The notes beneath the pieces were generated by a model, which did no database searches, was not told where the DNA came from, and was given only the letters and a program-made list of their open reading frames with translations. The position numbers and the translations under genes are program-made. Below, one piece after another: positions 46,450 to 58,878 of a DNA stretch of 64,000 bases. The stretch is from assembly GCA_039720395.1 (NCBI GenBank), contig CM077831.1, forward strand, positions 14,686,982 through 14,750,981. Direction: 5' to 3'. The DNA is from Liquidambar formosana (Eukaryota; Streptophyta; Magnoliopsida; Saxifragales; Altingiaceae). Every line of letters begins with the position of its first letter. Position 1 is the stretch's first letter.

Positions 46450-47044
46450 TAGGGCCGGTTTTGAGTTTTCTGGGCCCTAGGCGAATTCTTAAAATAGGGC
46501 CTTCATACCTTCTTTTTTTTTTTTCCTAGTACCAACATAAAATTTGTTTACACATTCCACAGATTTTAATTTCTTAAGATTTAGAAAAATATAAAAGGTT
46601 TCTAAGAAAATTAACTGTGTAATCCACTAGAAAACATTATTTTGAACAACTTTGCATAATAAATTTTTTCTAAAATTTTTCGTTTAAATAGACTTTTTGG
46701 CCAAAAATTAAACATAAATGGTAAATTATCAAAAAAATCTACTTAAATGATAATTTTTTTGGAAAAACTTTCTTCTGCAAAGTTGTTTACAATGATGTTT
46801 TCCTGTGGATAACGTAACAAATTTTCATTAAAAGTTCCTATATTTTTGGTAAAACATTGATAAATAAAAATTAGTAGGGTGTACAAATAAAATCAAAAGG
46901 GTTGCAATAACCATTCTATTTGGAAAAAGGAAAAAAAACTCAGCCTATTAGAAGAGCTAGTCCCAAAATGAGGCCCTCATTTTTGAGCCGAAATGTGGGG
47001 CCCTAGGCGACCGCCTTGCCCGCTTGCCCCAAGAACCGGCCCTG
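46450..47044. mobile_element. hAT-type non-autonomous element, 595 bp
   Basis: Terminal inverted repeats YAGGGCCGGTT..TG, with GGGCCCTAGGCG further in. Eight-bp flanks CTCTCAAT (46442-46449) and CACTCAAT (47045-47052) match except at one base, as expected for a hAT target-site duplication. Non-coding. Confidence 0.8.
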
Positions 47045-47087
47045 CACTCAATGAATGTATTATGGATGTCGATGGCTACCATCCCCA

Positions 47088-47403
47088 CCCTCTATTTGGT
47101 TCTTGGATTCTATCGAGGGGGAAAAAAAGATGAGGAAAAAAAAAAAAAAATGAGAAGGAAAAAAATGTAATGAAAGAATAAAGTCAAAATTATTCTAATT
47201 CTTCTTCTTCCAATTTTTCATTGCAACTAAATAATAAAAAGAAATTCTTTATAATTTATATTTTTCCATTGATAAAATTCAAGAACCAAATAGAGCTCAA
47301 AAGAATAAAAACCAAAGAAAGAAATTTGTTTTTTTTCTCTCCCCGAGAACCAAACATAGAGGAGTGTTTTTTCCTCATTCTCTCGTAACAAACAGAGTCT
47401 AAG
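47088..47403. mobile_element. MITE-like inverted repeat related to 42476-42695
   Basis: CCCTCTATTTGGTTCTTGGATTC at the left pairs with an inverted copy ending near 47296 (GAACCAAATAGAGC). A further weaker copy (GAACCAAACATAGAGG) follows near 47350. The outer right limit is uncertain and no TSD was found. Confidence 0.5.
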
Positions 47404-47409
47404 AGTTGT

Positions 47410-49240
47410 TCTTTAACTCTTTGGTTAAAGAATGTGCGTTGAAAATGAGTAAGGGGCCAATTTATAGACAAAGGCCAAGGATGGTAAATATCCAAGATTA
47501 AATTAAGAATGATCCAAGTGTTCTCATTTAAGTCCCTAAATCTGGTAACTTTCCTTATTTACCCAAGAAATTAAAGGGGTGAATTATCACTTAAGAACCG
47601 CGATATCATAAAGAAAAACAAGAAAATAGGAGAATCATGGAAGCAAGAGACGTGACTAGTTGGCAGTCAAGGTGGCTGGCTGGCCGGTCACTAGAGGAGT
47701 GTTTTTTTCCGCTTCATGTTAATTTTGCCCTGTTACCTTCTAGGGGGCATATCTTGCTCATTTTAAATCCAAATTCATCACTTCTTTGTTGTTTTTTTTC
47801 CTACATGATTAACTATTAAAAGTCCACCAGTGAGGCATCCTACTAAGGTAAATAATGTTTAACAGTGGTCAATTGGCTAAGTCTTTAAAGCCTGATTAAC
47901 TACTAGGGATTTTGAATGAAACAGGGTTTTACCTTCCAGTCAAGCTATTTTACTTGTCAAATTTTTGCGAAATTCATTTTAGAACTTTCAAACTCCCAAT
48001 TGAAGTTGCATGGGTGCAATTGGACTAATTGATTTCAAAATTCGAGGTGGAATTGAAGGTCAATTTTGATAAACCAAAAAACAAAAAAAAAAAACCAAAA
48101 TGGACCATCCTTAGCCAAATTCATTATTTCTCAACCTAAAATTCGGCCTATAAATTGAATCTTCAAGCCTAACAATTGAAATAAAGTGAATCGGGCCAGA
48201 ATTGGAGGTCAAATGCAAATTTGACATGTGAATCGACCAAAAGGCCCGCTAATGGACATTTTAGACCATTCAAGCTCTAAAACTCACCAAAACTCACTGG
48301 AAGTTTCAAAACAATACATTGAGCTGAAGGGTCCCAAAAATACCAATTTGATGGATATTGGCATCTAGTGTAAATACTTAGAAAATATAAAATATGGTTT
48401 TATGCATGACGAAATACTTCGAAAATGTTTGTGTATGAGTGGTTCGTTAGTGAATTAATTGATGTACTGCTAGAAATTATAAAACAGAGAATCCTACTGC
48501 ACACCTTCTTGTTTTTAATTCAGATGGGGACCTAGGACCTTGAGACTTTAATGGAATTGGAGTAAGTTTGCTAATTTAAATGATTTCCGCTAATTGAAAT
48601 GATTTTCTCAGTGAACTTGCTGGATTCAAACCTCACAACATGTGTACTGCTTCCACACAAGCTTTATCTTAGTTGCACATATCGATCAGAAAGTGGAATT
48701 TTGGTGGGATTTTTTTTTTATTTTTAATTAGTCTATTTTTAAATGAGACATGCCTCAGGTCCAAATTCTAGGAAATGAGTTCTCAGGGCTTAAATTTCTG
48801 CAGGTTGTTCAGTTCTTTTGTGAAATCCCAGCACTCTGAATTGATGGAAAATGAATTCTAAGACTCACCGATTCGGACATTCTGACCTGAAAACTATTAT
48901 AATATAATTTTTCTCTTATGCTACGGTGACAACTTTTCTGTCCTTATATGTTGGATAAGATAAGTTAATAAATATGAGAGTGATGGGATAGGTTGACCAT
49001 TATGAAAATGATTGCCTTACCATTTGTCTACGTACACCATCAATTTACTGCAATATGATTAAAAAAAAATATGTAGCATATACCAAATGAGATATATACT
49101 TAAAAGAAGTCGCATATTATTATCTAAGACTAGTGCTTTATCCTCTTCTAAATATTTTTGAGAATTTTCTTCGGTGATGGGATAGGTTGACCATTAAAAG
49201 TAGTGGGGTCTTCTAGGATGTCAGCTTCCTCATTTTAAAC
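47410..49240. other. Intergenic spacer, no gene seen
   Basis: AT-rich with no convincing coding similarity. A short ORF at 47637-47819 has no recognised domain. From about 49290 the sequence becomes similar to the upstream flank of the kiwellin pseudogene. Confidence 0.5.
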
Positions 49241-49289
49241 TGAACAATGAAAGCAACGAGGACTTGGATTGAATTTAGATTGCATAACA

Positions 49290-49562
49290 AACAAAAATGA
49301 TAAAAATTTTACAAAATTCATCAGACCGTGACAGTTACGTTGATAGATGCATGGCATGCATAGTTGGTTATTGAAACAATCCAGTGATGCTTTTGATTGT
49401 CCTTTCCTAGCAAAAGCGAGCAGCATAATTAGTCATTTAGCAGGTTTATTGGTAGTTCTATGCACAACATCAGGTAAATTTGAGTAGGCAACTATTATAT
49501 ATAGGTACCCATTTGAAACCCTTCTCTGCAACAAGCATTTAACACAAGAACAGAGAGAGAGA
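49290..49562 (+). promoter_or_regulatory. Kiwellin upstream region with TATA box
   Basis: TATTATATATAGG at about 49491-49503 is a good TATA box about 60 bp before the ATG. The segment is partly conserved with 6540-6787 (TTCATCAGRCCGTG, TTGAAACAATC, GGTTTATTNGTAGTTCTA), so promoter DNA was duplicated along with the gene. A GA repeat directly precedes the ATG. Confidence 0.65.
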
Positions 49563-50132
49563 ATGAAGAAATTTTTCTTAAAAGCATCTATTTTTCTACT
49601 ACTCGTACTCCTTGCTACAAAATATTGTTTTAAAGTTGAGGCTCAAGTATGTCGGCCTAGTGGTAAAATTAGGGGAAAGAAACCCCCTCCTGGCCAATGC
49701 AACAAAGAGAATCACTCTGATTGCTGTGTTCAAGGCAAGCTTTACCCGACTTACATGTGTTCACCATCAGTGTCTAGTCAGACCAAGGCGCACCTCACTA
49801 TTAACAGCTTTGAGAAGGGTGGAGATGGTGGAGGCCCATCGGAATGTGACAACCAATACCACTCGGACAACACACCAGTCGTGGCACTATCAACTGGATG
49901 GTTTAACAAGAAGGGAAGATGCTTAAACAACATCACTATAAGTGCCAACGGGCGAAGTGTGGTGGCTATGGTGGTGGATGAGTGCGACTCAACTATGGGA
50001 TGTGATGAAGACCATGATTATCAACCTCCATGTGATAATGATATTGTCGATGCCTCAAGAGCTGTTTGGGAAGCCTTGGGTGTGCCTAGTGACAACTGGG
50101 GTTGGATGGATATAACATGGTCCGATGCTTAA
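49563..50132 (+). CDS. Kiwellin / ripening-related secreted protein
   Basis: A single-exon ORF of 189 codons. Residues 1-27 form a signal peptide (MKKFFLKASIFLLLVLLA...VEA), leaving a mature protein starting QVCRPSG. The mature part has ten cysteines, including the N-terminal cluster C-x-C-CC-C (the kissper-type region). It then has the barrel domain with [46 protein letters not shown] and a tryptophan-rich C-terminus (NWGWMDITW). This is the kiwellin family (Vitis grip22, Actinidia kiwellin), apoplastic double-psi beta-barrel proteins; some maize members bind a fungal secreted chorismate mutase. One N-glycosylation sequon (NIT) is present. The ATG follows a GA repeat and starts the signal peptide directly. 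The damaged paralogue is at 6788. Confidence 0.95.
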   Translation: MKKFFLKASIFLLLVLLATKYCFKVEAQVCRPSGKIRGKKPPPGQCNKENHSDCCVQGKLYPTYMCSPSVSSQTKAHLTINSFEKGGDGGGPSECDNQYHSDNTPVVALSTGWFNKKGRCLNNITISANGRSVVAMVVDECDSTMGCDEDHDYQPPCDNDIVDASRAVWEALGVPSDNWGWMDITWSDA

Positions 50133-50716
50133 TTTCAAGCAGTTGTGTTGGAGTCTTGCGGTTGCTTGTGTTGCAATATATAGTCTGTCTTACCCTTGTG
50201 TGTGTTGCTTTGTTTTATAAATATGGTCGAATGTAATCTTAAACTATTTACGTTGCATGTATGAAATCTTGTAAAATTAATTCCCTTGTTAATATTTTTT
50301 GTGCAAATTGTAGGAATATTGATGGCATCCAATCATATCTTTCCCTCAAATTAGAAAACCTGTGGAGCAATAGGCAACTTTCTAATACTTCTGTTCTTGA
50401 AACGAAATGGGAAAAAGGGAAAGATACCAAGGATACCGGTGAGGTCATTGATATATATTTCAAGAAGTGTCCTATTAGAATATTGGATAAGAGTACTTGT
50501 CCATGTGAGTTCACTTGTGTTTAAAACTTTGAGCCTAACTTCTACTTCTAGCTAGATAAAATGGTATTGTTTATTTTTACTTTGCTGACCAGTGAGTTCT
50601 ATAAATCTATTAAATTCATAGAACATTGCTACCAAGGATACCGGTGAGGTCATTGATATATATGGTCTTTGTTTATTTTATCTTGTTTAAAATGGTATTG
50701 TTTAAAACTTCAGGAT
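50133..50716 (+). other. Kiwellin 3' flank with a 33-bp direct repeat
   Basis: Includes the probable 3' UTR (TTATAAATATGGTCGAATG near 50213). TACCAAGGATACCGGTGAGG, followed by TCATTGATATATAT, occurs twice, near 50425 and 50631. The region ends at the AAATC target site of the Copia element. Confidence 0.6.
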
Positions 50717-50721
50717 AAATC

Positions 50722-51304
50722 TATAAGAATTTTATTTAAATTCATGTGGGCTGCCATTGATTAAATTAAAATTAATATTTTATAAAATCTAGATTGATGA
50801 GAAATTGATAACATGATGTACCGGATTCCCAATAAAGGTTGTGATTATTAAAATTCATATGGTTTATGGTGCACCTTAGTCACGTGTATTGAGATATGGA
50901 TAGGAATGTGCAGATGCCTTTCTTGGTGGATAAGAAATCGACTTTCTTAATGAACAAGATAAGGATTTCTTGATGGATAAGAAATAGATTTCTTGGTAGA
51001 CAAGAAATAGCTTTCTTGTTGGATAAGTCATGATGGGAAGCTTATCCTATTCCATCCTTCTATAAATAGGGCATTGGTCCCCACCCTCACACACACCTAT
51101 TAGCTCTATTCAGTATAGTCTTGCCCCATTGAAAGACAGAGAGTGTTTGTGTGGAGAGGGTGGAAGACCATTGCTGTACTACTGGATTTGATAGTTCAAA
51201 GTTCTGGATTGCGCATCAATGGAGTCTTCAGGTACGTAAGCATTGTTTTAATTTTATGCATGCTTATGAACTTGGAAAATTTATCGATTTATTATATTCT
51301 AACA
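50722..51304 (+). repeat. 5' LTR of the Copia element
   Basis: Begins TATAAGAATTTTATTT (the first dinucleotide is mutated from TG) and ends TATATTCTAACA. A TATA box (CTATAAATAGGGC) lies at about 51060. Confidence 0.92.
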
Positions 51305-51305
51305 G

Positions 51306-51325
51306 TTGGTATCAGAGCCAATTTG
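51306..51325 (+). promoter_or_regulatory. Copia primer-binding site
   Basis: TTGGTATCAGAGCCAATTTG matches the initiator tRNA-Met complement used by Copia elements, one base after the LTR. Confidence 0.9.
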
Positions 51326-52936
51326 CTTTAAGTTCATAGGCTGCAATTATGTAGTTTAATATTTATAATTTTAATTGCATAGAATATCAAACTGTGAAGA
51401 ACCAAAATTTTGTAAACTGAATTAGATGCCATTCAATTTCTATCTTGCCTAAATCCTATACGAGCCTTGATTCTTATATGATTATATTTCCAAGCATGTA
51501 TGTTTTATTCAATACATTTGTTATGGAGTTATGGAATAAGAAGTTGGATGCCATATATTCTTTCATTGGCCTTAAAAAGCGTGGAACTACACACTTTACA
51601 ATTAAGAATTTGTTAAGAAATTTAGTTTGCATCATTAATGTAATTTTTAGAATGTTATTTTATATAAAATACCAAAATTTCCAACCTCAGCCACTATTTT
51701 AGTAATTTTACTGTACGTGTCCCACTTATTAAAATATAGTCTCTAAAGAACCCGTATTTTTATATTTGAAGTATAGACACTAGATGTCTTTTTAGCTTAA
51801 GCAATAGTGTTGAATCTGTATAGTCACATGAGCTACAACTATTTGGTGAAGTATTTATTGTGTTTATAAAATATACTTCAAGATGGCCTTTATATCAAAT
51901 ATTAAGTTTAGTTTTTAAAAGGGAATTAGCCTTCCTATGGTTTCCACCCTTATGTATTATGTTGGATTGATAATTAGATGGATAAAAAAAAAAAAAAAAT
52001 TGGGACCAAAACCATATATGCACAATAATAATTGTTGGAAGGAAGTAGATGACTTCCTCTGGTGAATTGCATTTACCTCACCTGTGCTTGGAATTCGTGC
52101 AACTATGTAGCAAGCATGTTTGGGTCCGGGTCATCATAACCCACGTGATAATATCAACACAATATATTGGCTCAATGGTTTGAATTTCTTAGACTCGAAT
52201 TAACTCCTGGTTTGAATTTTTCTTAGACTCAAATTGACTCCTTATTAAAAAAAAAAATAATAAAAAATAAAAAGAATAATTGTTTACTTAATTTTTCAGC
52301 ATGTTATACCATATCATGTAGTATCATGACTAGGTTAGTTATGTTATAATGCTTATACTCACATGTGATTATGACTATACCTTTTTTATTTTTATCATTC
52401 AATGAACATGTGATTATAATTAAATTTCATACCCTATGATGGATATTGGAAATTATAGTTGGCCTATATTGCAATCCCATACTAAGGGGATCCTATTGGT
52501 TGATTGGGTGGGTAGCCGCCAAAGTGGTCTATTCATAAAGATCATAGGGTTTTCTTGGTCTACAGTATTTTTGGATTGCAGCTGCATTATTTGGGTTCTA
52601 ACAAGTGATGGTTGACCCAAAGGAAATTATTGCTTGTTTAAATCCAAATGATGGCACATTGTAATCACTGAAAATGTATAGATTGATAAAAGTTCTTCTG
52701 CCCAAAGGTGATTAATCTTTTGAAAATCCGTATGTTTTTATTGGTTAGCAATGTGATAAGTTGGGCGGATTGTGCCTATTGTGATCTCCACCCAAAGGAG
52801 AGGTTGCAGTAGAGTGACGTATACCCCCATAAGAGCTCATAAAGAAATTAGAGCATAAAGTTATGTCTTGAATAATTCAGTACAATTTGTTTAAACATAG
52901 CATTTTATTTATGACCTTCAGTTTTGAACACTTCAG

Positions 52937-53720
52937 TTGTTACTAGCCAAACTATCCTCCATTGTGACTTTGAACGGAACCAATTTTAAGAAATGGAAGC
53001 AATACTTAAAAATTGTTCTTGAACTTATGGATCTTGACTTAGCCTTGAGAGAGGATATACCTCCGAAGCCCACATATGGTAATTATGTGGATGTGAAATT
53101 GAAATATGAAAAATGGGAAAAGGCTAATCATATGTGTCTTCTAATTATGAAGAGATCTATGTCTGACACCATTTGTGGTGGAATTCCTGATTACAAAATT
53201 GTGAAACAATTCTTAGATGCAATGGAATAGAAGTTTCTAGAATCTGATAAGGTTGAAATAGGAAACCTAATGAGCACTTTGATTGGATGGTTATTGGAAT
53301 GTGCGTAAGTATATCTTGCAGATGGTTGACCTAGCTTCTAGATTGAAATCCTTAAAAGTACCCATATTAGATTCCTTCCTTGCTCACTTGGGACTCAATT
53401 CTCTTCCTTCATATAACCTACAATGCCCAAAAGAGAAGTGGAACCTTTATGAATTCAGTTATGTCTGTGTGCAAGAATAGGAAAAACTCCACCGTGAGAA
53501 AGGTGAGAGTGCTAATCATGTACATTGAGGACAAGGAAATAGGCGTTCTAACCCACATAGGAAACTAGTGGGAATTATGGAAATAACAGGAAGTCTGTTC
53601 CTAATCCTAACACACCTAAAGGCCCAAGAATTAATAAAAGAAAGATTAAGTGTTATCACTACAAGAAGTTTGGGCACATAAGGATGGAATGTCGTAGGTT
53701 TAAGGTTTGGCTTGAGAAGA
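52937..53720 (+). pseudogene. Copia gag remnant
   Basis: Starts LAKLSSIVTLNGTNFKKWKQ, the GTNF..W pattern of Copia gag (UBN2-type), with WEKANHMCLLIMKRSM further in. Stops and frame changes occur after 53230. The zinc knuckle near 53647-53690 reads C-YHY-KKFGHIRMEC, with the second cysteine changed to tyrosine (a G-to-A change). Confidence 0.82.
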
Positions 53721-54149
53721 GGAATAAAGGGGTTCATTACCAAGAAGGTACCAACCAAAGATGAGGTGAATGTGTTCATAGGGAATGGCATGAAGTTTGA
53801 AGTCAAGGTTATAGGAGACTTTAGAATTCGATGAGAGTATGTTTTTTCATTTGATTTAGTTTTTGTTTTTAAACTTGTCATGTCTGGATTTTCTTTCACA
53901 TTTAATGAAAATGGTTTAGTGTGTTTAATAATTCTTGTGAGGTTGGAAATGGTTGTTTGATTGATGAGCTATACATTGATTCTATGTTTTGGGATAATCA
54001 ATTAGGTCACATTTTGAGGAAAATGATTGAAAGACCAATAAAAGAAGGTATTCTTAAGCAATTAGATTTTGGAGATTTTGGTGTTAGTATTGATTGTATA
54101 AAAAGAAAAATTCACAAAATCTAGGAAGAAAGGTTCCATTCATATTCAT

Positions 54150-54660
54150 AAGCTCTTGAAATTAACTCTGTAGATATTTGTGGTTATTTTCCAACTTCAA
54201 CCTTAAATGGTCATCGTTACTTCATCACTTTCATTGATGACTTTTCTCATTATGGTTATGTCTTTTAAATTTAAGATAAGTTTAATGCCTTTGATATTTT
54301 TTAAAGTTTTTAAAGCTAAAATTGAGAAGTAATTGGAGAGAAATATTAAGGTTATGAGGTTTGATCATGGTGGTAAATACTATGGTAAATAGGGAGATTT
54401 CGGTTGTAACCCAAGTCCTTTTGCATTATTTCTCCAAAAATGTGTATTGTTTCATAGTTATACTATGTCTGGAACACCAAAACAGAATTGTGTTGCTGAA
54501 AGATGCAACCATACCTTAAAGGACATGGTAAGAAGTATAATTTACAATTTATTCTTGGCGAGTCATTGTGGGGAGAAGTTTTTAAAATGACTGTTTACAT
54601 CTTCAATATGGTTCCTAGTAAATCTGTGCTTAAGACACTTTTTTTTTTTAACTTTGGACT
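54150..54660 (+). pseudogene. Copia integrase remnant
   Basis: Fragments of the integrase core: VDICGYFPTSTLNGHRYFITFIDD (first Asp), the FDHGG region with a TAG, and SGTPKQNCVAERCNHTLKDM carrying the catalytic Glu region. Many stops and frameshifts. Confidence 0.82.
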
Positions 54661-55440
54661 AGTAGGAAGCCTAGTTTGAATCGCCTTCGTGTTTGGAGAT
54701 GTGGGGTTAAACTAGGATTTACAATACACAAGAAAAGAAGTTCAATCTTAGAACCATTAGTTGTTATTTCATTGATTTTCCTTAAAGGTCTAAAGATTAT
54801 AGATTTTAAGATCATTATGGCATTTGTAGCACATTTTGATTTGGAGTTGAATCAAATTGATGTCAAACCACTTTTACAAATGGTGATCCTCATATTAAGA
54901 GCTTATAGTGTGTAAATTGAAAATGTCTATTTATGGTCTGAAACAAGCATCAAGATAGTGGTATGAGATAGCAAAGTCATATGATTTTGTTGAAAATACT
55001 ATTGATTAGTATATATACCTCAAGGTCAGTGGGAGTAAATTCATTTTTCTCGTTTTTTATGATTGATGGCATTCTATTGGCCAGTAGCGGTATTAGTTTA
55101 CTTTGAGTAGCTGCTCTCTTTTATCCAAGCATTTCAAGATGAAAGATCTTGGGGAACTATTGTATGTTCTTGGAATTAAGATTTATAGAGATATACATCG
55201 TGGTGTTGTAAGATTATCTCAAAAGCGTACATTGACCGTGTGCTTAAGAGGTTTAATATGTTAAATTGTTCTCTTGATGAGGTACCTAATTAATATAAAA
55301 GGAGATAAACTTACTAAAGATCAGTGCTCAAAGATTGATATGGAAAAAGAACTTATGAATGACAAACCTTATGATTCAGCTTTTGGGAGATGCTCAAGTC
55401 TGTACTCGCCCAGATATAGCTTTTGCTACTAATGTAATTG
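54660..55440 (+). pseudogene. Copia reverse transcriptase remnant
   Basis: Weak but ordered RT motifs: VAHFDLELNQIDVKPLL, YGLKQAS..WY, then MKDLGELLYVLGIKIYRD. The catalytic YVDD box is not recognisable. Heavily interrupted. Confidence 0.75.
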
Positions 55441-56045
55441 GTAGGTTTCAAGCTAATCCTAATGAATTATATTGGTAAGCTGCAAAGAAAGTTATGTGGT
55501 ATTTGCAAAAAACCAAGGATTTTATGCTCACCTACAACAAGGGTGAGAATCTCGAGGTGGTAGGTTATGCAAATTAAGATTTTGGTGGATGTCGATATGA
55601 TTTGAAATCCACATTAGGACATATCTTCATGTTTGTTGAAGGTACAATTTCTTGGAAGAGCATAAAGCAAACTACTGTAGCATTTTCAACCATGCAAGCA
55701 GAATTTACAGCATGTTATGAGGCTACAACATAGGCTATTTGGCTTAAGAATTTTATTTCTTGATTTCAGGTAATGGATTCTATTGTGAGACCTTTAAAGA
55801 TATTTTATGATAACAATTTTGTTATTTTATATTTCAAGAATAATAAAAGGTCGTCTGGTTCCAAACGCATGAAAATTAAGTATTTGCTTGCTAGAGATAA
55901 AGTACGCAATAAGGAAATTGCGATTGAACACATTGGAACTGAGGCAATGTTGATAGATCCACTTACTGAAGGATTACATATGCTGATGTTCAAAAATCAT
56001 GTCATTAACATGGGGATAGTTAAGTCTTTTGATATTTTTGGCTAG
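55440..56045 (+). pseudogene. Copia RNase H remnant
   Basis: VVGYAN.DFGG....KSTLGHIF, ISWKSIKQTTVAFSTMQAEF, then a frame change into 55773-56045 with KIKYLLARDKVRNKEIAIEHIGT and DPLTEGL. This is the standard Copia RNase H ending, with internal stops. Confidence 0.85.
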
Positions 56046-56290
56046 TGGGAGTTTTCATGTAAAAGTTAGTGGGGGTTGTTTTATGTAAAACGAACAATGT
56101 TTTAGCTTGATCCCATTAAAGATATATAGGCAACCCATACAGTTATCGGGTGTAGCTGTCATAAAATTTATTTTCACATGAAAACTCATAATGCTATGAT
56201 TACTTTCTACCATGTATTTTGTGTATATCTATTTCTTTATGGTAGGTTTCTATTAAAGGCATACAGTATCAGACTTAAAGCATTCGGTTT

Positions 56291-56388
56291 CGCTTTAAGT
56301 AACTCATACGGTATAAAGTTTTTCACCTATGAGTGCAGTCGCTTTAAGTAACTCATACGGTATAAAGTTTTTCACCTATGAATGCGAT
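56291..56388 (+). repeat. 49-bp tandem duplication in the Copia 3' region
   Basis: GCTTTAAGTAACTCATACGG, followed by TATAAAGTTTTTCACCTATGA, occurs twice in tandem in the non-coding stretch between RNase H and the 3' LTR. Confidence 0.92.
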
Positions 56389-56775
56389 TAACTTAAGACA
56401 TTCAGACCCCGTCTTAAGGGCTTCCATGAAGTATAAGGTTCTTGCAAACCATAAAGTTAGCTTCATACTAGAAGCATAAAGGAGGACCGAATTGGATATA
56501 GCATAAATTTAATCACATTCAGTATACTATCTTCCATACTACACGATCCATATTTGTTGGCGATTCATGTGGACAAGTATCCTAATATTTGTAACCATAG
56601 AATGGTCATACGCTATACAGGGGTGTATTTACCTCTATGATTCGATATTGGTGATCTTGTTTGACCGAATCATGATACTAAGGTGTTATTCACTTTTCAA
56701 TTTCTGTGGCCACTAAAGTTATCCAATCTGAAAAATTGTTGTGTTTTTTCAATCAATGTTGCCCAAGTGCGAGAA

Positions 56776-57358
56776 TGTAAGAATTTTATTTAAATTCATG
56801 TGGGTTGCCATTGATTAAATTAAAATTAATATTTTATAAAATCCGGATTGATGAGAAATTGATAACGTGATGTACTGGATTCCCAATAAAGGTTGTGATT
56901 GATAAAATTCATATGGGTTATGGTGCACCTTAGTTACGTGTATTGAGATATGAATAGGAACGTGTAGATGCCTTTTTTGGTGGATAAGAAATCGACTTTC
57001 TTAATGAACAAGATAAGGATTTCTTGATGGATAAGAAAAGGATTTCTTGGTAAACAAGAAATAGCTTTCTTGTTGGATAAGTCATGATGGGAAGCTTATC
57101 CTATTCCATCCTTCTATAAATAGGGCATTGGTCCCCACCCTCACACACACCTATTAGCTCTATTCAGTATAGTCTTGCCCCATTGAAAGACAGAGAGTGT
57201 TTGTGTGGAGAGGGTGGAAGACCATTGCTGTACTACTGAATTTGATAGTTCAAAGTTCTAGATTGCGCATCAATGGAGTCTTCAGGTACAGAAGCATTGT
57301 TTTAATTTTATGCATGCTTATGAACTTGGAAAATTTATCGATTTATTTTATTCTAACA
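56776..57358 (+). repeat. 3' LTR of the Copia element
   Basis: Starts TGTAAGAATTTTATTT after a purine-rich AAGTGCGAGAA tract (likely polypurine primer) and ends TTTATTCTAACA. Followed by AAATC. Confidence 0.92.
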
Positions 57359-58388
57359 AAATCTACCAAGTTTCTTAATTGAAAATTCATACAAACCATT
57401 CTAACTAAGATTAGGGTGGCCTTGACAATTGAACTAACAATTGATAGGAAGGGGATATACTAAACTATCGTAGCGTCACTGAAATTCAGGAGAAACATGA
57501 TCTTCTTGCTGAAGCCCTCTAGAATTAGTAAGTAAAAATTCTGACCGTTTGCCATTTATTCTTATTAATAGCAAATTCCTAGTGTGTACTGTTGATTCGT
57601 GTGATCTTGAACAAAGTAGATCCATCCTTAGCAAAGGCTCCTAGCATGTTTAGCTCTGCTAGCAATTAGGTGTACATTCAAGAAAGTGAATAATTAGGTG
57701 TATGACATGCTTAGAAATGGCCAATTGCAGCATGGTACAAACCAAATGTTAAAATTGTAGTGAAAAGAAGGATTAATGATCACAAGAGATGCAAAATGAA
57801 CATATGAAAGAGTGAGAGCCATAGCAACTCCAGGTGTTGCTTAGAAGGAGAGAGCCATTCTTCGTGCTCATCATAATAGTATTTCTTATCATACGAGCTC
57901 TTCAATTTGGATTGGCATTAAGAAAATGTTTTCTTGGCTGTTGCTTTATTCTCAATGCTCTATTGGTAAAGCTGCGATCGAGTGTGAACTTTTGGAAAGA
58001 TAATTGGCTTGGGCAACCACTCTGTGATGAACTGCATATTGATCAGGCTTTGCTTCATCATTTGAATGCGTAGTCTATGTCTTCTATCATATGCAATCAC
58101 TCTTGGGCACTTCTAATTTTATGTCAAACTTATCTGGAGCTCCGATAAAATTAAGAGTGTCCCTATTTCTTCCAATAATGAGGAGGATCAGTTTATATGG
58201 ATTGGTTCATCATCGGGTTCAGTTGAGCTTCATTCAGCTTATGCTCACCTACATGATCACCATCCAGTTGTGTCATGGGTAAGGCAATTTGGTTATTACT
58301 GTACCCGTCGCTCACTGTTGCTATAGAGATTATTCAATGACGCACTTCCTACTAAGATAAGCTGATTTCTTGTGTTATGATCACAGTT

Positions 58389-58867
58389 GTTGGGGATTCA
58401 CAAGATAAATTAGAAATATAAATTATAATAAAAAATAGTAATGAAACAATATTACCAGTAAAATCTAGGTGGTGGGTTGAGGCACTAGTGTCTCGTTCTC
58501 TTTAAGATGATTTGTGCCTCCACGGAAACAAATCCAATGTAGCAGATTCACTAGCATGTCGTCTAGGATATATATATACAACAGCCCAGCCATATACATT
58601 GTAGGTTCAACGAACCTGCACCATTCAAAGAACAAAAGCTCCACACCAATACACATTTTCTTCACCATACCCTTATGAAACTAATATGAAATGGTGTATA
58701 TATGTATATCACATGAGAGAATATCTAGGAGTAGGTGAAAAAGCTTCAAAACCGATCAACAAGCTAGTCATAATGCCTTAATGGCTAACAACACAATCTC
58801 AAACGGCCAAGGCATAAAACCTTAACAGCTAGCTAAAGCCTTCAAGGCTTAGAGCACTCTCTATGCA
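58389..58867 (-). mobile_element. Solo LTR inside the truncated LINE, 479 bp
   Basis: Starts TGTTGGGGATTCAC and ends CTCTCTATGCA, flanked by ACAGT on both sides (58384-58388 and 58868-58872). On the - strand it has a TATATATATATCC promoter-like run and ends in ATCCCCAACA, a common Copia LTR end. No coding sequence remains. Confidence 0.78.
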
Positions 58868-58878
58868 ACAGTTAGCTA

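Larger units (their letters stand above)
50722..57358 (+). mobile_element. Ty1/Copia LTR retrotransposon, complete but heavily mutated
   Basis: LTRs of equal length (583 bp) at 50722-51304 and 56776-57358, a PBS at 51306, and a 5-bp TSD AAATC at 50717-50721 and 57359-57363. Gag, integrase, RT and RNase H remnants occur in Copia order (integrase before RT). By eye the LTRs differ at about 20 positions, so the insertion is not recent. A leader of about 1.6 kb separates the PBS from gag. The element lies 590 bp downstream of the kiwellin gene. Confidence 0.92.
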
